Counted from the first letter of the stretch, positions 34,140 to 46,258 are shown. The stretch is DNA of 64,000 bases from Saussurea involucrata (GCA_033807775.1 CM066317.1:32429870-32493869); one strand, 5' to 3'. Made by a program: numbers and translations. Notes: generated by a model from the letters alone, not told the origin.

Positions 34140-35080
34140 TAGGGCTGTAAACGAACCGAACGTTCAGTGAACAGTTTGTGAACCATTCGGCGGGAAGTTC
34201 GTTTATTTAATAAACGAACGAACATGAACAAGTTTTATAGTTCGTTTAGTTAAACGAACGAACATGAACAAATGTCTCGTTCGTTCATTTATGTTCGTGA
34301 ACGTTCGTTCATTTATGTTCGTTTACATTCGTTCATTTATGTTCGTTTAAGTTCGTTTATGTTCGTTTAGCCGTGTTCGTTTACGTTTGTTTAGCATTAT
34401 TCGTTTACTAATAATATATAATAAATTAACAACTAAATACCAAGGAAATTAAAATTAGATTAATAATTAACATTATCTAAATAAAGATTACTAATTTAAG
34501 AAAAAAATGTTAAAGAACACTCATGAAAGGATGACAATGTTTGTATATATAGTGTGAGCCCTTAAAAAAATGCTTACTCTAGCGATGTAGGAGGCTGACA
34601 GCACCCACTTTCAGTTTTTGCCTTGAGAAGTTGTCCCACATCGGTGTTTTTAACAAAATCATGCCTCATCTCCCATGTATATATAACCCCTCATCTCTTC
34701 ACTTTCTATTGCATCACTACTTAGCTTGGGTTCAGCCTTTGGCTTGAGCTCTTTCCCTTGAGCCTTTTGGCTCGAGTCTGAGCCTTTTGGCATGAGTCTA
34801 TGTAAAAAAAATAATGGAGCACCCTATCAGAGTGGTTGCACCGTTTGTTTCTTTAAATATGTTCGTTTAAGTTCGTTTAGGTTTGTTCGTTTGTGTTCGT
34901 TTAACATTTTAACAAATGAACATAAACAAACACGAACAACCCTATTTTTTAAATGAACGAACACGAACACCAAAAAATTTGTTCGTTTATTGTTCGTGTT
35001 TGTTCGTTTGTTCAGTTAAGCTAAACGAATGAACATGAACAAGGCTTTGTTCGTGTTCGTTCGGTTCGTTTACAGCCCTA
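34140..35080. mobile_element. hAT-type non-autonomous element, TSD GTCTTAAT/GTCTCAAT
   Basis: The ends TAGGGCTGTAAACGAACCGA and TCGGTTCGTTTACAGCCCTA are exact inverted repeats. The flanking octamers GTCTTAAT (34132-34139) and GTCTCAAT (35081-35088) match at 7 of 8. Subterminal arrays of GTTCGTTTA-type words occur on both sides in opposite orientation. The central 34540-34850 is unrelated to the arms and holds snRNA-promoter-like elements. Confidence 0.93.
34633..34686 (+). promoter_or_regulatory. snRNA-type promoter signature (USE plus TATA) inside the hAT element
   Basis: GTCCCACATCG (34633-34643) matches the plant snRNA upstream sequence element RTCCCACATCG exactly. TATATATAA starts at 34678, leaving 34 bases between them, the spacing described for Pol II snRNA genes. 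No complete U-snRNA follows. Three imperfect GAGCCTTTTGGC repeats occur 75-110 bases downstream. Confidence 0.5.
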
Positions 35081-35088
35081 GTCTCAAT

Positions 35089-35639
35089 ATTACCCCAACC
35101 TTTAATCTCTTCTCCAGAATAACCACCCATTTCCTTTTATTGTTTCTTTTTCTACCGGCTTGTTAGTTTTTAAAAACTTAGCCATTCTTAAAAAAATCAT
35201 ATATGATAATATTTCAAAGTAATGATATGTGATAGACCAAGATGGGTAGAATTTGTTCACCAAAATCATGCTTTTACAATTCAATAGAAGTAAAATGTTG
35301 TAGAAGTGATTATATCAGCGTTCAATTGTGATTGATAATGAGGCTTAAGGTCATACATTTGATGAAAAAATTTCGGATTATACAATATTTTATGAATAAT
35401 GGGTTTTTAACTATGACCCAAGCGGGTCCATTAATTTATTCAGTTATGTTCTCTGCGTGGACTCGAAAGTTTTTCTTGTCATGCTACCAATAACTATAAA
35501 TTCTATTTATAATTGAGACGTATCTAGCAACACATGATTATTATTACCCGATTGACAAGAACTATTGTTTTGACCAATTATAAAGTATGTGCACATTATG
35601 TGTGTATATGTGATGTCACCTTGTCTTAGATGTCCGGAT
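35089..35639. other. Intergenic sequence
   Basis: No feature recognised before the start of the hAT transposase similarity. Confidence 0.5.
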
Positions 35640-37725
35640 TGAACATGAATGAATTTGTCATTCTGGTGAGGTCGAATTTCTATCTTTTTGATTCTATAAG
35701 GTTCTATTGGCTTCCGATGTAAAAAGTGAAATCATTAATAAGATCAAAGAGGCAAAGTATTTTTCAGTTATTCTTGATTTTTCTTCGGATGCAAGTCATA
35801 AACAACAAATGACTTTGAGTATAAGATGCCTTGATGTGTCATGTTCTCTTATACAAGGCAAAGAGTTCTTTTTAGAGTTTTTGATTGTAGAAGATGCATC
35901 CAGTTTAGGACTTTTTGTGTAACAAGATGGTTTGGAATCACTTGGCTTAGATATTAATTGTGTGTGGGGACAAGGGTATGACAGTGGGTCTAATATGAAA
36001 GGGAAACATCAAGTTGTGCAAAAAAGAATACTTGATATAAATCCAAGAGCCTTTTATATGCCATGTGGTTTTCATAGACTTAATTTAGTTTTATGTGATA
36101 TGGAAAACTCTTGTCGCAAAGCAAAAACCTTTTTTGGGTCTTGTGAGACAATATACAATGTGTTCCCGAATTCTACAAAGAAATGGATTGTTTTATTATA
36201 ACATATTGGCGATTTGACTTTAGATCTTTATCTACTACCCGTTGGAAAATCATATTGAAATTGTAAGCTATTAAAACTCAAGTTGGCCAAATGAAAGATG
36301 CTTTAATACAATTAGCTCAAGTAAGTGAGGATGAGAAAGTTTGTAGAGATGTCGAATCTTTGATAAATGGTGAGCTTTCAAGTTTTGAATTTATTGTAAG
36401 TTTGGGCATGAAGTTTTGTATAAAATTAATTTAGTTGGTAAGAAATCACAGTCGAAGGATATTTTTCTTGATCTTGCAGTACATAACTGATAGCGGAAAA
36501 TCGTGTATATCCACGAAGTGGCCACAATGTTACCACAGTGGTGGTGTAAGTGCACACTGGATATGATAGCTATAAACTAATAAAGTGGTAAAAATACCGA
36601 GATCGTATCCACAAGGATCAGACTTCAGAGTTTCGAGTACTAAGTCGAGATTACATTGATTTCAATTAGAGAAAAAGAAAACATTTTTAGCGAGTTTGGT
36701 GATTTTAACAATCAAGTACTGAAAAATTAAATTAAAGAAAAGGGTATGGGTGTAAACACTATCTAAGACATTTATAGTAATCTCATGGTCGGAAACAAGT
36801 GGCGCAAAAACATTTATAAGAGTCCCTTTCTCTCGAAAGTGAACTCTCACAAAAAGTAGCCACCTATCCCCCACAAAGTCACCATTTTTGCCAACTCAAG
36901 ACTTGTCGATTTAACTAAGTCGACCTCTAAGGATCGTAGCTCTACCGGTATGGAAATAAATGCCCAAATCTCTTTGTGACACCAATATCGACCGAAATTT
37001 GAACCTTAGTTAAAATCATGCAAAAACCCATATCTCTACGTGGCTATAAAATACTTTCTCAAATCTTCTTGCATCACTCAAGTCGTATTTCCGGATCCAC
37101 CCATCTCTGGGTTAAAGATCCAATTTGGTGAAATTCCAAATACTGGGAGAGAACAACAATTTACTCAATAGACATTTAGAACTGATTGCTTTCTTGTTTT
37201 AGTTGATATGACTCTTTTACAGTTACGAATTAGATTTGAACAAATGAAAGACTTTGACTCTATTTTTGGCTTCTTGTTTGATGGACGAAAGTTAGTTTGT
37301 TTACACGACGATGAGTTGAAAAAATGTTGTTTGAATCTTGAACTTGTTTTAACTAATGTTGATGATTCTGGTATCAATGGGCAATATTTATTTATGGAGT
37401 TACAAATTTTGTAGGAAATGTTACCGAAAAAGGCATCCACGAGAGAAAATCCTTGGACATCCATACAAATTATGGAGTTTGCAAAGAAGATAGACATGTT
37501 TCCACATGTTTTGCTTGCTTACAAGATTTGTTGATCGTATTCGTCATCATAGCATCTAGGGAAAGAAGATTTACAAAGTTGTTAAATTCATGTATGCGGT
37601 CTACCATGAGTCAAGAAAGATCGAATGGGTTAAAAATTTTGATTATTGAGATTTTTTAGCAAATATTGACTATGATAAACCGATTGTTATTTTTGCATCA
37701 AAAAACGCACGAAGCATTTTAGGTT
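35640..37725 (+). pseudogene. hAT-family transposase-like (ZMYM1/TTF-type, DUF4371) pseudogene
   Basis: From about 35700 the reading is SDVKSEIINKIKEAKYFSVI, then QMTLSIRCLDVS, a stop, then GLDINCVWGQGYDSGSNMKG, INPRAFYMPCGFHRLNLVLC and LSTTRW. This is the order of the RNase-H-like catalytic core in plant TTF-type/zinc-finger MYM-like hAT proteins. After a 0.7-kb insertion, similarity resumes at about 37198 (RFEQMKDFDSIFGFLFD). It ends in the hATC dimerisation block (near 37545-37640, including RSTMSQERSNGL). Several stops and frame changes break it. The N-terminal zinc finger is not visible. Confidence 0.88.
36481..37197. mobile_element. Unclassified insertion inside the hAT pseudogene
   Basis: The transposase alignment breaks at about 36480 and resumes at about 37198. 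Between them is non-coding sequence with GATCGTATCCACAAGGAT, a phrase I associate with dispersed plant repeats. No clear terminal repeats or target duplication were found. Borders are approximate. Confidence 0.5.
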
Positions 37726-38227
37726 ATTTATTTTATGTGTTGTTATACGGGGTTTTGGTTTATCCTCCCCCCCGCCCGGCGCACGGTTGTATCATTTTTG
37801 TTTTATTTAATAGAGATTCGACATAGGGATGAACCACCTATTTTGCTTTGTTTTTCATATGTTTATAAAAGGGCATTTTTTTCGCCATGGGCATCCGAAA
37901 TCTCAGTATCGGTCTTGCTATCAACTCACGAGATTGGCTCAATTAAGCCCATCATATTTTTGCAAAAAGATTTCATCATCCAACATTAGTGATAAGATGC
38001 TAGATTAGAAATAAAGAGTAAACATATGAATCGACATATGGGTGTTTTTGTGCTTTTTCCTGTCAACTCATAAAGTTAGCTCAAATATTTAGCCCACCCT
38101 GTTTTATAAAAACATTTTATAATTCCACATTAATGGTAAGATGTTAGATTGGATACACGAATTGAGTATATGAAAGAAAGCAAGGTCGTTCATTGGGGTG
38201 TTCTATAGGTGTTGTTGCACAGAGCCT
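37726..38227. repeat. Diverged two-copy repeat of about 140 bp
   Basis: 37915-38010 and 38055-38160 share TATCAACTCA/TGTCAACTCA, a GGCTCAA-AGCCCA block and TTAGTGATAAGATG/TTAATGGTAAGATG. A third diverged relative occurs near 45770-45850. The element type is unknown. Confidence 0.5.
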
Positions 38228-38357
38228 CCGATTGTAACACCCCGATTTTTGGAAGATATCGGTCTTTTAAGATAAATATGAAAAATAGGATTTTGGATTA
38301 AATCCTAGATTTTATAGTCTTGTTGGATGGAGAATTCAAATACGAGTCCAACGGTTC

Positions 38358-40105
38358 TGTAATAACCGGGTTTGTTTTTGGTCGATATTTGGAAATGTAG
38401 GATGAATTTCGGAAATCAGAAGTTGTGTGGTCTAAGTGTGAAAATTTAAAAGTTTGGTGCTCTTCGTGAAGGTATAAAAGGATGAGAGAAACCCTAAATT
38501 TCTCATTTCTAGCTTTTCAGTGTGTGTTGTGTGTGTGGCTAAGAGAAAGAGCAAGAAAAGGATTGTGACAAATTGAAGAAGAAGAAGGCGATTTTCAGCT
38601 AGGTGTTGGGAAAGGCTCCAGAATCATCCAGGTAAAATCAATCCTAATTTTCTCTAAGGCTGTGTGTGTTGTGGGTATTTAGAGAAGAAACTTTGATTTT
38701 GTGGGTTTATTGTGTTCCTCATTAAATCTGATTAAGGGAGGTTGTAGAGTGGAATGTTGTGTAACCTCGACCCACGTTTGTTAATATGAAGGTATTGGGA
38801 TGATTAGGCAAGGGATGCTTAAGATTTCCTGCGTTTTTAGTTTCTCGTCACGTCCGGAAACCCTCAATTCAGGGTAGTGCCCGGACGATTTGTGGTGTCC
38901 GGATGAGAGTTGTGTCCGGGTAGAATTTTGATAGTAGTTTCCGGTAGTTAACCGAAAACCCTTGTGAATTCGGATAGTTTGGTTGTCCGGGTAGAACGTC
39001 CGGATAGTTTTGGTTGTCCGGGTAGGACGTCCGGATAGCTCTGGTTGTCCGGATGGTTTGGGCTGTCCGGATAAAGTGTCTGGAAAGTTGTGGTGTGACA
39101 TAGTAGGGCAGGCTGTAGTCCGAGGGGCTAACTGTATGAGTGTGTAATTCCATCAAGTGGCTTATCGTGGTGGTATGTACCCTTATAGGTGCAGTTGAAG
39201 GGAGAGCTCATCTAGTGAGAGGATTAAGCAGGACGACAGGTGAGTTTCCTGATCTTAAAACCCATTTCAAAAGTGGAACTTTATGCATGTTTACATTGGT
39301 AAATGCTCGTACTATTCTTTTAACCTTGCATGGAAGGTGTGATTTAATTGTGTGGATACAAACTGCTTTTATTTCAAAGCAAATAGTAAGTGTGTGACAG
39401 TATGTGCGATTTAAATGTGTGTGACCATGTTCTGGCTTTGGTGTGAAATGGGGGTGTGTCCCATATGGTTTGATGTATGAATCCTTATGCATAATTAATG
39501 GTAAGTGTTCATATTATCATTTGCTCATGAATGAAAGGTGTGATTTAATCGGGTGGACCTAAACTACCTTCGTGTGGACGAGCTATGGCATTTGTGTGAG
39601 ATGGGGGTGTGTCCCATGTAGTGTGATATATGAATGTGGTTCATATATGGGCGGTGTGTGCCCCAGTTTACGCTGTCACGGTGTGTGTGACCATAGCGTG
39701 TACCATTAGCTCGTCATAGTGTGTTGATCATTATGTGTGTTTTTATCAAGTTTTGTACAATTATTTCTTACTGAAAGTTTTCCATAAACGGTATTATTGT
39801 GGCGTGGCTTTTGAGGGAACTCACTAGACTTCATGGTCTAACCCTCGCTTTTCAAAACTAAAACCTTTTCAGGTAAGCAGGTAGTCGAAAGCTTGCTTAG
39901 AAGTTGGCAAGGCGTGAGACGGAGGTTGCATACAGAAGTATTAGAGGGCCTTCCTTTTACCTCGTAGTTATGATCTCAGCTGTAGTTAGGGTTATTTTCG
40001 CAAACCCAGTTTGTAATATGTTTAATGTATTACATTGAGCCATCTTTGGCGTTTTAATTTAAAGGTATAGCTTTTGGGTATGATAGTTTGGTGCGGGTTG
40101 TTACA
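38358..40105 (+). mobile_element. Nested solo LTR, TSD GGTTC
   Basis: It runs from TGTAATAACCGGGTTTG to GGGTTGTTACA, flanked by exact GGTTC duplications (38353-38357 and 40106-40110). It contains a GTCCGGATAG minisatellite (about 38850-39080), the hairpin TAGACT-TCAT-GGTCTA (39825-39840, with one U-G pair) and CCTTTTCAGGTAAGC near 39865-39878. Related to the solo LTRs at 13986 and 46259. Confidence 0.94.
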
Positions 40106-41857
40106 GGTTCTTTCCGGAGCGAAATCGAGCTAAAACGAAGAAGTTATGGCCAAAACAGGGTTCTGGAAGAAATCGTGCGACCAGAGTCGCACGCGGGTCT
40201 TGGCGCAGGTGTAGCCACGCGGGAAACCGCGCCGAGCACTGGACCTGCACAAAAACGCGATTTTCAGCCCCAAACTTCATTTCTTCATATCTCTCTCATT
40301 TCAACTCCGGTTTTGTTGATTCAAGTTGCTATGGTTTCGTTTTTGAGAGCTTTTTGAGGATAGAGTGTTAGTTTTGGGAAGATACAAGAGTATTTGGTGG
40401 TGGAGTGGAAGTAAAGATCAAAAGCTCATCATCATCACCTCCATCTTTAAGAAATTTAGGGTTTTCTAGGTTTTCAGCAAAACCTAAGTGGTGAGTTCAT
40501 ACTCCTAGTTTATAAACTTTGTTATGAGTTGTAAATGCTCCATTGTTGACTTCCTAGTATTTTATTTCTCCAATTTCGGTTTGGATGATTTTGAGAAAAA
40601 TTAGGTCAAGTTGGGGTTTTGGGTCAAAATGAAGATTTTGATGTAATACGTTTGGGTGAACGATTCTAAGTGTTTGGGGATGAATATTTATGGTTGGAAA
40701 CTTGTGGATCTAGGTTTTGGAAGATTGGACTTGAAGATTCAAGTTTCTTCTAAGGAGTTCAAATTGGGGAAAAATCTAGATTTAGCCTAAATCTAGCAAG
40801 GTGGGTTCAAGTTGATTTATGAAAACGTTGTACATGTCAAAAAGGTTCATTTTAAATTTTTTATGTGGTTTACATAAATTTATCAATTATTGAGTTATTT
40901 GGTGGGCTTGATTATTTGAAGTGTTTCTCTTTATAAATCTTAAAAAACACTCACTTTTGGGATTTTTGGGTAATTTGATAGAATGAGTATAAATGGAAGT
41001 GTTTTGATAATTATTGCATAATTGGAGATTATTTGGTAAAAATGCACTTTTAGTGTTTTGTTGGAAACATGCATAATTTATGTTGTGGTACGTTTTGAAA
41101 ATACGAACATGTGGGTTATTGGATTTTGGTCATTCCCGACCTTGTGAACATTTTAGAAGTTGTAAACCTTTTGATTTGAGAAAAGATGTATTTTGGGTAT
41201 TTTGATGGACGAATCTTAAGTATTTTTTAGTTTAAATGATTTATCTTACGATTGTAAATCCTTTGGTATAAATGCTCTTTGATGTGTACTTTGGAAATGA
41301 CGTGTCTTAATTTAAGAGTGTGTTGAGTAATTCGTGTCTATGGAGCATATTTTGCATAAACGTGGGTTACATACGTTTTAATGCATCATTTGGTTTTTAT
41401 GAGCGGTTATTGGTTTTGGTTGAGCTTATGGCTCGGTTTATGACTCGGTTTATGACTTTATTGAGTCTTGAGGACATTTGTCCGGATTTTAACAAATGGA
41501 TGTGGAGCTTTGGTCGTCATTTGCATTTATTGCATTTGATTTGAAGAGTACATGTTTTGAGTGCGTGTGTCGTTCAAGTGGAGTCATGTACTTTTAGACC
41601 GTAATACATTGGATCCATAGGCATATGAGTCGGTCATATTTATATAATGGAGAGTCTTGGTATTCTCACTATGGGAAGTGTGCCATTTTGGCATTTTGTG
41701 TCCCGGTGTTGTGGAGAGGAACCGTATTTGGGTTGTACTCCGGAATTTTGTGTTTGTGGTTTTATGTTCTAACACTTGTGTACGAGGGTTGAACATCTTG
41801 GGTTATCAAGTAAGGAGTCGAGACTCCAATTCTTGAATGCTGGTAGGTAGGCAATAT

Positions 41858-42090
41858 GGGTCCAATTGAAACCTTGAGGTGTAACTTACCAAAGAATGAA
41901 CATGCAATAAGGTCGTGTATCCTTGAGGTGTAGCTGGGCACAACAGGCAATAGGGGATACGATGGTGCCACCCGTTGCTGGGTGTGGGACTTGAGGTGTA
42001 GCTATATTTATAGCAGGCAATAAAGTCCGACTCGAGTTGGAGCTTATTAAAGCAGACAATAGAGTCACGATCTGAGGTGTAGTTCAATAA
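41858..42090 (+). repeat. Diverged about 60-bp tandem repeat in the large LTR
   Basis: CTTGAGGTGTAGCT-type starts and AGCAGGCAATA-type ends recur four to five times with substitutions and length differences. Confidence 0.7.
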
Positions 42091-42956
42091 CATGGTTATG
42101 CGGCTTAACTTTGTGTCCCGCCACATACCATGGAATCGGGTCTCCCCCGTCATCGAAAGGTGTTGTTTGGGTATTTATTTTATCCATGTTTTCGGTGACG
42201 TATTTTATTTATATGGATTGCTTTCCATATTTTATGGGTTGTGATTTATGCCTCATCCGTGTTTGGGATGCTTTGAATAATAGAGATTTATTCATGTTTT
42301 TATAATTTTGGAAATCAAATACTATTTCACATTTCAAGTGAGTTTTGGGTTGAGTCCCACTTTTGAGAATCGTTTTATATGGGAGCATTCGTCATGGAAT
42401 TTGTGTTCGTGGGGAAATGAGTGGTTTGCATGTAAAGTAAATCCTTTTTTGGAACTCATGATTTAAATTGCACCTTTCTCGTCTTACGAATTATATAACC
42501 ATGATAAAAACTCTTGAACTCACTAGGCGTTAGCCTAACCTTTTTATTTGTCGGCATGTGCAACAGGTTCCGATTGGGATATAGTTATAGTGACACTGTG
42601 AAGAGTGGAGAGCTAGTTGTGTGCTCAAGAAGTAAGTGGTTTGGTGAAGTCTTCCGCATTTTTGGGAATAACAACTTTGTATTGGATTGAGTAACACCCA
42701 CCCTTTTGTAGTCTTGACGTATGACTTAGGATATTGATTTTTGAAGTTATTATGTTCTTTTTATTGAGGTATTTTCAAGGATGGTTTGTAGAAGGGGATT
42801 TCATCCTTATTTGATTATTTTATCGAAGTTTTTATTTAGTTGTTTTTTTCAATTTTGAGGGTGTTACACCGATCGTCGGGGCCTCCCATTTTCTAATTTT
42901 TTTATATGTATAAATTAGAATATAAAAAAGATAATCGGCAAAAACAAACAAGTTGC

Positions 42957-43040
42957 TATATGGCTTAGTTGGCTAGCGTTTATATCTCTTTAGCAACTAC
43001 ACCTAGTTTGAATCTTGTAGTGCACCATTAAATATCTATT
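42957..43040 (+). mobile_element. tRNA-like SINE fragment
   Basis: GGCTTAGTTGGCTAGCG resembles a tRNA D-arm/A box, and CTAGTTTGAATCTTG a degenerate B box about 35 bases on. The length and order fit a tRNA-derived SINE head. No tail or TSD was confirmed. Confidence 0.4.
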
Positions 43041-43257
43041 TTTTAAGGGATTGTCCTATAACTAAGTTATGAGATCTTTTTATTTTTAAAGTAACTTAAT
43101 TATAAATTCATAAAAAAAGATAATTTAATTTTTTTCAATTGTTTATTTATTGATTTAAACCAAAATGTCAACTTGGCTCATTAATATAATTGTGTTTGTA
43201 TAAACTTATTAAATCATGTCTTCCTTATCTCTTTCTTTATATTCATTTGTTTATATA

Positions 43258-43290
43258 CTAGGTAACAGCACCGCGTTTTGCGCGGTAAAT
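43258..43290 (-). mobile_element. Helitron-type 3' terminus (minus orientation)
   Basis: On the minus strand the order is ACCGCG-CAAAA-CGCGGT, an 8-base spacer, CTAG, then T. The stem is perfect. The layout matches the terminus at 242. The body would extend to the right into the tandem array. The 5' end was not identified. Confidence 0.55.
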
Positions 43291-44020
43291 ACAAATATTA
43301 TTATAAAGATTAATATACTTTACTAAAAATTGATTTATAAACAGTTGTTATCTTACTAAAAAGCCATAATTTATTAAAATAAGTATTGTTATCTTACTAA
43401 AAGAAAGAATACAAACATTGATATAGATCTTGTTAAAAAAATAAAATAATTTAAAATTTTTGATTTATAATCATCGTTAACTTATTAATAAAAACAAAAA
43501 TTAAATAAATAAAAAATAAATTTTATTAAATAAATTTTGATTTATTAGTATTGTTAGGTTACTCCATAAAAATGTATAAATAAAAACATATAATATTAAA
43601 AATGTTTATTTATAAACATTGTTAACCTACTAAAAGATAAATATTTATATATATATATAACCTATTAAAATAAGTATATTTGATTTATAAACATTGTTAT
43701 CTATCTTATAAAATTGGTATAGATATTACTAAAAAATTAAAATAATTTAAAAGTTTTGATTTATAATCATTGTTAACTTATTAAGAAAACAAAAAATTAA
43801 ATAAATAAAGAATACATTTTATTAAATAAGTTTTGATTTATAAGTACTGTTAGTTTATTCTTAAAAATATAAATAAAAAAAACATACAATATAAATAAAA
43901 ATGTAAATAAAGAATACATTTTATTAAATAAGTTTTGATTTATAAGTATTGTTAGCTTATCCATAAAAATATAAATAAACAAAAACATACAATATTAAAA
44001 AAAAATTGATTTATAAGCAT
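43291..44020. repeat. AT-rich degenerate repeats (TTGATTTATAA type)
   Basis: TTGATTTATAAGCATTGTTA and variants recur at least seven times with irregular spacing. No coding potential. It appears continuous with the array that follows. Confidence 0.65.
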
Positions 44021-44494
44021 TGTTAGTCTACTTAAGGATAAATTAAAATGTAACATATTAAAATAAGTATTTGATTTATATTGATTGGTATCCATCTTAT
44101 ATAATTATAAAATGAAAAATGAAAAGTTTTTCTAATTAATTACAACATTTAATGTATGGTTTGTATTTAAAATAAATTAAAATTGTATAAAAATAGATAA
44201 ATGAACATGGATGCCTCTCCTTAACCCTTCCCCCTACATTTTGCTTTATATATATATATTGATGATTGATGATTGTTAGTCTACTTAAAGATAAATAAAA
44301 ATGTAACATATTAAAATAAGTATTTGATTTATATTGATTGGTATCCATCTTATATAATTATAAAATAAAAAATGAAAAGTTTTTCTAATTAATTACAACA
44401 TTTAATGTATGGGTTGTATTTAAAATAAATCAAAATTGTATAAAAATAGATAAATGGACATGGATGTCTCTCCTTAACTCTTCCCCCTACATTT

Positions 44495-44542
<48 letters not shown>

Positions 44543-45445
44543 ATGATTGTTAGTTTACTTAAGGATAAATAAAAATGTAACATATTAAAATAAGTATTTG
44601 ATTTATATTGATTGGTATCCATCTTATATAATTATAAAATAAAAAATGAAAAGTTTTTCTAATTAATTACAACATTTAATGTATGGTTTGTATTTAAAAT
44701 AAATCAAAATTGTATAAAAATAGATAAATGGACATGGATGCCTCTCCTTAACCCTTCTTCCTACATTTTGCTTTATATATATATATATATATATATTTTG
44801 ATGATTGTTAGGCCATCAGTACCCCAACACTCAATCTTTCAATCTTTCAAGCTCCACGTCAGCGCCACATCAGCTTTTCTCCTAACCCTCACTCAATCCC
44901 TAAACACCCTTACCCCATTCCCTAACCCACTCCCTCTCATTTCTCACCTGGGACCCACCTCTCCTCCTCACATTTTCTTCGGGATGAAACGGGATGGGGA
45001 ACCCGCATCCCATCCCGCACCGCTGATACCGCTGATGCCGTAGCCCATTCCCGCTGATACCGCAGGCCATCCCGAGCTCATCCCGAGCCGGGTACGGATG
45101 GCCTTAGTCTACTTAAGGATAAATAAAAATGTAACATATTAAAATAAGTATTTGATTTATATTGATTGATATCCATCTTATATAATTATAAAATAAAAAA
45201 TGAAAAGTTTTTCTAATTAATTACAACATTTAATGTATGGTTTGTATTTAAAATAAATCAAAATTGTATAAAAATAGATAAATGGACATGGATGTCTCTC
45301 CTTAACCCTTCCCCCTATTGCTAATGATTTGAGCAAAATATAGGAATTATAGGGTTTGTTTTTAAAATAAATCAAAATTGTATAAAAATAAATAAATGGA
45401 CATAGATGTCTCTCCTTAACCCTTCCCCCTATATTTTGCTTTATA
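44021..45445. repeat. Tandem array of about 250-285 bp units
   Basis: Units start at TGTTAGTCTACTTAAGGAT (about 44021, 44273, 44549 and 44806/45104) and end in CTTCCCCCTACATTTTGC plus an AT run of variable length. The last copy (about 45319-45445) is truncated. Unit length differs mainly by the AT microsatellite. One copy holds a MITE. Confidence 0.9.
44811..45103. mobile_element. PIF/Harbinger MITE inside the tandem array, TSD TTA
   Basis: The 293-bp element has ends GGCCATCAGTACC and GGTACGGATGGCC, with TTA on both sides (44808-44810 and 45104-45106). Sister units read straight through GATTGTTAGTCTACTT, giving the empty site. The ends are close to those of the ORF1 elements at 23214 and 30691. 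Confidence 0.95.
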
Positions 45446-46253
45446 TATATATATATTGATTGTTTATTATTTGTTTTCTTTATTATTGATAAAAACTTTC
45501 TTATTAAAACCCTATAATTCGATTAAAACCTCTTATCCATATTTAATTTCATTATCTAAGATATTTTTTTAACGGCTAGAGTCCCCAATTTATTTATTCG
45601 GTATTACTTTATTGTTGCTGTCATAAATTTGTAAATGTCTATAATTAGGTTCTTTCACTTTCAAAATATGAATTTAATAAATAATATAATAAAAAAATAT
45701 AGATTTATATTTAGATTTTTGTACAAATACTTCAAAATGTCAAGAACTGACATGAATGTTGAATACTTTTGTATCAACTCAAGAAGTTGGTTTAATTTAA
45801 TCCACCTTATTTTTGCAAAACAAAACATCTATTTATATATTAAAAATGTCTTTATGCCAATAAGAGTATCCACATCCATCTTGTACAAGTTTAGCAAGAT
45901 CTTTCGAATTTAGAAAAACCTTTCACAATAAAATATATATAGAACAAATACATTTTTGTTTAATTTAATTTATTATTAGTTTGTTTAAACATTAACTATT
46001 AATATGTTAATTTAATTTAATCATTTATTAATTTATTTGAACATTATTTTTTATTATTTTTATTAAAATTTCTACACACAATTTATTTTAAATAAATGAT
46101 ATTTTTTATGCGATGTTTTTTATTTAAACTACTAAAACAAAAATACATTAATATAAAAAAATTACGAAAATACAAATACTAATAGATAAACATACACAAA
46201 CATCAAAAAATTACATAAGTAAATACAACATAAATATTACATCATCATTCGTT
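45446..46253. other. AT-rich sequence
   Basis: No gene recognised. GAGTATCCACATCCATCTTG near 45863 vaguely resembles a Harbinger end. Confidence 0.4.
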
Positions 46254-46258
46254 TAAAA

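Larger units (their letters stand above)
38233..42868 (+). mobile_element. Large solo LTR, TSD CCGAT, interrupted by a nested solo LTR
   Basis: The ends are TGTAACACCCCGATTTTT and GAGGGTGTTACA, with CCGAT on both sides (38228-38232 and 42869-42873). Without the nested LTR the unit is about 2.88 kb. No internal coding region or second LTR exists, so it is read as a solo LTR. It carries TAGGC-GTTA-GCCTA at 42524-42537 and CAGGTTCC at 42564, the same layout as other LTRs in this window. Confidence 0.88.

Noticed and set aside
34740..34800. A U2 snRNA gene
   Set aside because: GCCTTTTGGC matches part of U2, but it is repeated three times, lies too far from the TATA box and lacks the rest of U2.
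37735..37989. An 84-codon frame downstream of the hAT pseudogene
   Set aside because: It overlaps a diverged two-copy non-coding repeat and matches no family.
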